From Vulcanimicrobiia bacterium (GTDB lineage Bacteria; Eremiobacterota; Eremiobacteria; Baltobacterales; Baltobacteraceae): 9,351 nt of DNA. The notes below the pieces were generated by a model that saw only the letters and a program-made list of their open reading frames with translations, ran no database searches and was not told where the DNA came from. The stretch is from assembly GCA_024281135.1 (NCBI GenBank), contig JAMXLG010000196.1, positions 1 through 9,351 of the forward strand, written 5' to 3'. Positions 5,157-9,351 of the stretch are shown here, piece by piece; the first letter of the stretch is position 1; the number at the start of each line of letters is the position of its first letter. A program made the position numbers and the translations under genes.

Positions 5157-8100
5157 TTACGGAGTGACGGGTGTCGCTCCGTCGATCGGTTTCATGCCTT
5201 TCGCCTGCAACTGCTTCGAGAGGCCTTGCAGTGATTGCACGTAGGCGTTGTAATCGGCGAACGCCTTGTCGTACGCGGCGTCGAAACGCGACGAGTACTC
5301 GAGTTGCGCCGCCGTCGGCGGGAGTTGCGCGCCGAAACCCGTCCGCGGCACGGATTCACGTAGCGAACCCGAACGCTGGATCGAGTCTTCGTCGTTGTGG
5401 TAGTCCGCCGTGAACGCGTAGAACACGTCGCTCCACCGCTTTTGCGCATCTGCAATTGCCGAGGTCAGCGACGGATCGCTGGTCTTCGCGTTCGCTAGCG
5501 ACTTCTTGATCGCGTCGAGGTTGTTGAGCGCGTCGTCGATCTTGCCGTAACGATCGCTGTACTTCACCGCGTAGTCGAAACCGGCTTGGTACTGCGCTTG
5601 CGTCCACGAATCGCGCGGATCCGGCTTGACGTCGAAGCTCTGCGTCATCGCCTTGCCGCCGATCGTCATACGAACCGAGTACGTTCCCGGCACGACCATC
5701 GGACCGGTGTTCGGGCCGCGGTACTCCTCGCGCGCGGCCCCCATCCACTTTGTGGGACCATCGATATGGAAGTCCCAGGTAAAGCGATTGACGCCCGCTT
5801 TATTCGGAATGTACGGCACGTCTTTATCATTGACTTTGTGCGTGCCCTTGATGGTCCGAATTACCTTGCCGTTCGCATCGAGGATCTCAGCTGAGATCGT
5901 TCCTTTCTGCGGAGCGGATTGATAGAAGTCGATGATCGCACCTTGCGGCGGATTCTGTCCCGCGAAATCGGTGTACGCGCTCGAATTTTCATTCGAGTGG
6001 TAGTGATACTCGTAGGACGTGCGCGGCTTAAAGAGCATTTCTCCCGCGCGCTGCGCTTCCGGCAATTGCTGAACCGACGTTGCATCGTCGAGAATCCAGA
6101 CGTCGCGACCGTGCGTTGCTATGACGATGTCATTGAAGTCCGGTTGCATCCGGATGTCGCGAACCGAAACTTCCGGCAGATTATTGCGGAAGTTCTCCCA
6201 ACGGTTGCCGCCGTCATAGGAAATCCACATTCCGGCTTCGGTACCGGCGTAAACGAGGTTCGGGGTGTGGATGTCCGGCCGCACGGAACGTGCCCAAACG
6301 TTGTCCGGCAGACCGTTGACGATCTTCGTCCAGTGCGCACCGTAGTCGTGCGTCACGAAGATGTACGGCGCGTAGTCGCCCATGCGGTGATTGTCCGCAA
6401 CGGCGTACGCCGTCCCGGCCTGCAACGAAGACGGAACGATCGACGGCATGCGCGCAAATTCCGGCGTTCCCGGCGGCGTAACGTTCGACCAATGTTGGCC
6501 GGCGTCACGGGTCATCTGCACGAGACCGTCATCGGTGCCGGCCCAGATCTCGCCCTTATCGAGCGGCGAACCTTCGATGTCGAGCAACGTATCGGAGTAC
6601 TCGGCGCCGGAGACGTCTTTTGCGAGCGGTCCGCCCGTCGGCTGTTGATGTTCCTTGACGTTGCGCGTGAGATCGGGGCTGATGATCGTCCAATGTTCGC
6701 CGCGGTCCGTCGTTTGGAAGACGACTTCGCCGCCGAACCACGCAGTGTGTCCATCCCACGGAGCAAACGCAATGGGCGAATCCCAGTTGAAGCGATGCGC
6801 CGCTTTGCTCAAATCGAACGGCCCCAAGAAACTTCCCGGGAATGCATCGTACGGACGAACGAAGCGACCCGATTCCGACTTACGGTTGTAGACGATGAGC
6901 ACGCCGTTCTCGAGATCGCTCCAAATGAAGTTCGGATCGATCGGGTCGGGAACGCTCCACTCTCCGTCGCCGCCGACAACGTTGATCCAGTGACGGTTCA
7001 AAATACCGTCGGGCGAAAGCGAATTCGACGGACCGCAGAAGCCGTTGTTGTCTTGCAGCGGCGCGCAAACGAGATACGGATTCTCGTTTGAAAGGCCGAC
7101 GTGGTAGACTTCACCGATCGTCAGGTTGCGCGAGAACGACCAGTGTTTGCCTCCGTCCAGCGTTAAGGCGTAGCCGCCGTCTTCGCCGGTCATCATGCGC
7201 TTGGGATCGTTCGGCGCAATCCACATCGCGTGATAATCGACGTGAACGTCCTTCGCGATCTCGGTGAACTTCTTGCCGCCGTCTTTGCTCTCCGCAAGCA
7301 TCTCGGAGACGGCATAGACGTGGTCTGCGTTCGACGGATCGACGTTGATGTGCGTGAAGTAGAACGGACGCTGATCGACGAGCGTATCGTCATTGGTCAT
7401 CTTCCAGTTCGCGCCCGCGTCATCGCTTCGCCAAAGAATACCGCCTTTGGCTTCGATCAACGCATAGACACGATTCGGATCGCTCGGAGCAACGGCCAAA
7501 CCGATGCGTCCGGTGAAGCCTTCCGGAAGTCCATGGCCTGTCAACTTCTTCCACGTGCGGCCGCCGTCGGTTGATTTGAAGAGACCGTCATTGGGGCCGC
7601 CGCTCGTGAAGTTCCAGGGCACGCGACGGAACTGCCACATACCGGCGTACACGACGCTCGGATTCTTCGGATCCATCGCAATGTCGCTAGCGCCGCTATT
7701 CGGTGCGAGATAGAGCGACTTCTTCCACGTCTTGCCGCCGTCGAACGTAACGTAGACGCCGCGATCCTCGGAGTCTTTGAACGGATCGCCGAACGCGCCG
7801 ACGACGACGTGATTGGTATCTTTCGGATCGACGGCGATGCGCGAGATGCTCCAAACGCCTTCAAGACCCACGCGCGTCCAGGTCTTCGCACCATCCGTGG
7901 TTTTATACAGACCGTTACCGAACGTAACGTCGTTGCGGGGATTTGCTTCACCGGTTCCCGCCCACACCGTGTCTTTGTGCTGCGGATCGATCGCAACCGC
8001 GCCGATTGCCGCAACGCCGTGATTATCGAAGACGGGATCCCAAGTTGCGCCGCCGTTCTCCGTTTTCCACACGCCGCCGCCTGCGGTAGCGATGTAGTAG

Positions 8101-8285
8101 ATCTTCGGATCCTGCGGTGTTCCCGCGACACCGGCGACGCGGCCGCCTGCAATCGCCGGACCGATCGAACGCCACTTCAGATCGGCATAAGGAGCATTTG
8201 CTGCATGCGCGGGCTGCGCGAACGCGGCCGGCGCTAGCAGCGCGGCTGCCGCCAAGGCAACAACCGCGCGCGTAGGTAGTTTCAA
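5157..8285 (-). CDS. Large secreted BNR/Asp-box repeat protein (sortilin-like beta-propeller)
   Basis: This 1042-aa protein has a classic signal peptide (MKLPTR, a long Ala/Leu core, cleavage near FAQPAHA). Eleven Asp-box motifs (S/T-x-D-x-G-x-x-W type) are spread over the N-terminal two thirds, near residues 74, 128, 179, 237, 286, 332, 374, 524, 591, 644 and 688; examples are KTTDGAKTW, KSTDGGRTW and ISYDGGNRW. They imply two beta-propellers like the VPS10/sortilin N-terminal domain. Cys407 and Cys417 flank an LQDNNG motif and may form a disulfide. An Ig-like domain (about 750-885) and a helical tail with TADYHNDEDSIQ follow. Despite frequent 'glycosyl hydrolase' labels, no catalytic residues are evident; ligand binding or a role with exported peptidases is a family-level guess. 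TTG 8285 is preferred: GAGGG lies 5 bases upstream and the product starts directly at the signal peptide; an in-frame TTG at 8306 is possible. Confidence 0.9.
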   Translation of the reverse strand: MKLPTRAVVALAAAALLAPAAFAQPAHAANAPYADLKWRSIGPAIAGGRVAGVAGTPQDPKIYYIATAGGGVWKTENGGATWDPVFDNHGVAAIGAVAIDPQHKDTVWAGTGEANPRNDVTFGNGLYKTTDGAKTWTRVGLEGVWSISRIAVDPKDTNHVVVGAFGDPFKDSEDRGVYVTFDGGKTWKKSLYLAPNSGASDIAMDPKNPSVVYAGMWQFRRVPWNFTSGGPNDGLFKSTDGGRTWKKLTGHGLPEGFTGRIGLAVAPSDPNRVYALIEAKGGILWRSDDAGANWKMTNDDTLVDQRPFYFTHINVDPSNADHVYAVSEMLAESKDGGKKFTEIAKDVHVDYHAMWIAPNDPKRMMTGEDGGYALTLDGGKHWSFSRNLTIGEVYHVGLSNENPYLVCAPLQDNNGFCGPSNSLSPDGILNRHWINVVGGDGEWSVPDPIDPNFIWSDLENGVLIVYNRKSESGRFVRPYDAFPGSFLGPFDLSKAAHRFNWDSPIAFAPWDGHTAWFGGEVVFQTTDRGEHWTIISPDLTRNVKEHQQPTGGPLAKDVSGAEYSDTLLDIEGSPLDKGEIWAGTDDGLVQMTRDAGQHWSNVTPPGTPEFARMPSIVPSSLQAGTAYAVADNHRMGDYAPYIFVTHDYGAHWTKIVNGLPDNVWARSVRPDIHTPNLVYAGTEAGMWISYDGGNRWENFRNNLPEVSVRDIRMQPDFNDIVIATHGRDVWILDDATSVQQLPEAQRAGEMLFKPRTSYEYHYHSNENSSAYTDFAGQNPPQGAIIDFYQSAPQKGTISAEILDANGKVIRTIKGTHKVNDKDVPYIPNKAGVNRFTWDFHIDGPTKWMGAAREEYRGPNTGPMVVPGTYSVRMTIGGKAMTQSFDVKPDPRDSWTQAQYQAGFDYAVKYSDRYGKIDDALNNLDAIKKSLANAKTSDPSLTSAIADAQKRWSDVFYAFTADYHNDEDSIQRSGSLRESVPRTGFGAQLPPTAAQLEYSSRFDAAYDKAFADYNAYVQSLQGLSKQLQAKGMKPIDGATPVTP

Positions 8286-8318
8286 CGTTTCCCTCGTCCT
8301 CCACAAAGAGAGAAGATA

Positions 8319-8341
8319 GGTTTGCGCTGAACGCGCAAACC
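8319..8341 (-). terminator. Intrinsic terminator or attenuator between the BNR paralogues
   Basis: A perfect 9-bp stem (GGTTTGCGC, 8319-8327, with GCGCAAACC, 8333-8341) and a 5-base loop are followed on the minus strand by a pyrimidine/U-rich run (UAUCUUCUCUCUUU). It starts 3 bases after the upstream paralogue's stop and ends 33 bases before the start codon of the next gene, so there is almost no room for a separate promoter after it. It may terminate fully, attenuate read-through, or protect the 3' end of the upstream mRNA. Confidence 0.75.
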
Positions 8342-8344
8342 CTG

Positions 8345-9351
8345 TCAGTGTATCTGATTGACTGTTATAGGTTTCAGTTTTAGTGCTTGCAGCGTCGTAT
8401 TAAGCTGCGGGACCTGTTGGGTGACGAATGTGTTGTAACGAGCAGTCGCCGCGGCGAGCTGACGCGAAACGCGATCCATATATTGCGTCAAGGCCGGCGT
8501 GACGACGGTTCCGCTCGAGAACTGGAAGAACTGGAGATCTTCGCGGAGCTTACCCGGCATTTGGATCGAGTCTTCATCATTGTGGTAGTCAGCCGTCAGC
8601 GTCGAGAAGAGCTCCTCCCGCGCTTGACCGATCGCTTTTAACTTATCAGCCGATGCCGTATCGTTCGCCTTGGTCGCTGCGGTCGTCGCCTCGTCGATCG
8701 ATTTTTTCACGGTGTCGAGATAATTCAACATCGTGTCGACTTGCGAGAACAGTGTTTCGCCACGCTTTGCGAATTCGAACGACTGCACGAGCTGCGCTTG
8801 CGTATAGATCGTCCTCGGATCCGCCTTCACGACGAACCGCTGCAAGAATGTTTGATTCCCAAGCGTCAATCGCACCGAATACTGACCCGGCGGAACGTTG
8901 GGGCCGCCGTCGGAACCCTGATACCGTTCTCTCGCGGCACCGTACCATTTCACCGGACCTTGCGAGGACCAATCCCAGACGAAGCGATTGAGTCCGACCT
9001 TATTGGAAACCCATGGTTGATCCTTACCTTCGACTTTGTGCGTTCCTTGATAGGTGCGCACGACGTGGCCGTATGAGTCGAGGATTTCGATCTTCGGCGG
9101 TGCCTTTTGCTCCGAACGCTGATAGAACGAAACGACCGTTCCGTTCGGCGGATTTTGACCGGTGTAGTTGGTTAACGTCCCCTCATCGTCTTCACGCTGA
9201 TTGTATTGATATGACGTGCGGACTGGGAACAGGTACGTGCCGCGCGCGAGCGCCGTTTGCAACTGCTGAATCGGCGTCATGTCGTCCATGATGTAGATCG
9301 AACGGCCGTGCGTCGCGATCACGAGATCGTTAAACTGCGGCTGCATGCGAA
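8345..9351 (-). CDS. BNR/Asp-box secreted protein paralogue, C-terminal part (runs off window)
   Basis: This is the C-terminal 335 or so residues of a protein whose beginning lies beyond the window edge; the frame is open to base 9351. It aligns end to end with the tail of the neighbouring 1042-aa protein: 21 of the first 30 residues match (shared FND-x-VIATHGR, DD, QQL). The Ig-like region shares GQNPP, GTHKV, KVGLNRF-type and GAARE segments, and the helical tail shares TADYHNDEDSIQ and LRE. The visible part therefore covers the end of the last propeller, an Ig-like domain and a coiled or helical tail. No Asp box remains inside the window. By homology it should be exported and of similar length, but the N-terminus cannot be seen. 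It is not a broken gene as far as shown: no stops or frameshifts occur. It is probably transcribed upstream of the complete paralogue. Confidence 0.9.
   Translation of the reverse strand, partial: RMQPQFNDLVIATHGRSIYIMDDMTPIQQLQTALARGTYLFPVRTSYQYNQREDDEGTLTNYTGQNPPNGTVVSFYQRSEQKAPPKIEILDSYGHVVRTYQGTHKVEGKDQPWVSNKVGLNRFVWDWSSQGPVKWYGAARERYQGSDGGPNVPPGQYSVRLTLGNQTFLQRFVVKADPRTIYTQAQLVQSFEFAKRGETLFSQVDTMLNYLDTVKKSIDEATTAATKANDTASADKLKAIGQAREELFSTLTADYHNDEDSIQMPGKLREDLQFFQFSSGTVVTPALTQYMDRVSRQLAAATARYNTFVTQQVPQLNTTLQALKLKPITVNQIH

Noticed and set aside
5919..7091. A 390-codon open frame on the plus strand inside the BNR gene
   Set aside because: It lies fully antisense to a protein with eleven clear Asp boxes and its product is Arg/Val-rich without motifs, which is typical of a shadow frame in GC-rich DNA.
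1..9351. A new defence, secretion or biosynthetic system spanning the window
   Set aside because: The genes fall into separate transcription units with unrelated families, and no nuclease, toxin pair, secretion component, mobile-element gene or repeat array was found to link them.

Overview
The window comes from a moderately GC-rich bacterial chromosome with dense, short-spaced genes, Shine-Dalgarno (SD) sites and intrinsic terminators. The combination of giant secreted BNR-repeat proteins in tandem, a secreted-type amidohydrolase and a DUF3175-like protein resembles soil or uncultured lineages such as Eremiobacterota/Vulcanimicrobiota, Acidobacteriota or Gemmatimonadota. That placement is an impression from gene content, not a demonstration. 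No tRNA, rRNA, CRISPR array, transposase, integrase or phage gene was seen.

Layout. Three collinear minus-strand genes fill 2272 to 1: a 90-aa unknown protein, a 599-aa amidohydrolase with a C-terminal SnoaL-like domain, and the start of a DUF3175-like protein cut by the window edge. A 150-base divergent region (2273-2422) separates them from a plus-strand gene for a small exported protein of unknown function. That gene ends 3 bases from a convergent minus-strand pair: a zinc-dependent alcohol dehydrogenase followed by a short GreA/GreB-type factor. The dehydrogenase diverges from a plus-strand serine hydrolase (class C beta-lactamase fold) with only 14 bases between start codons. A strong hairpin terminator closes the hydrolase and the convergent gene after it. 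The right half (5157-9351) is two tandem minus-strand paralogues of a large secreted BNR/Asp-box (sortilin-like) protein. One is complete at 1042 aa and the other is cut at the window edge. A second hairpin terminator lies between them.

The genes do not form one obvious pathway. They read as several small transcription units: exported proteins (amidohydrolase, small exported protein, two BNR proteins) beside cytoplasmic redox and transcription genes. I did not find a convincing new multi-gene system. The more interesting points are local: an SD-masking hairpin before the amidohydrolase, an SD signal that crowds the opposing gene's start, an acidic residue replacing a structural zinc cysteine, and the tandem BNR paralogues separated by a terminator.
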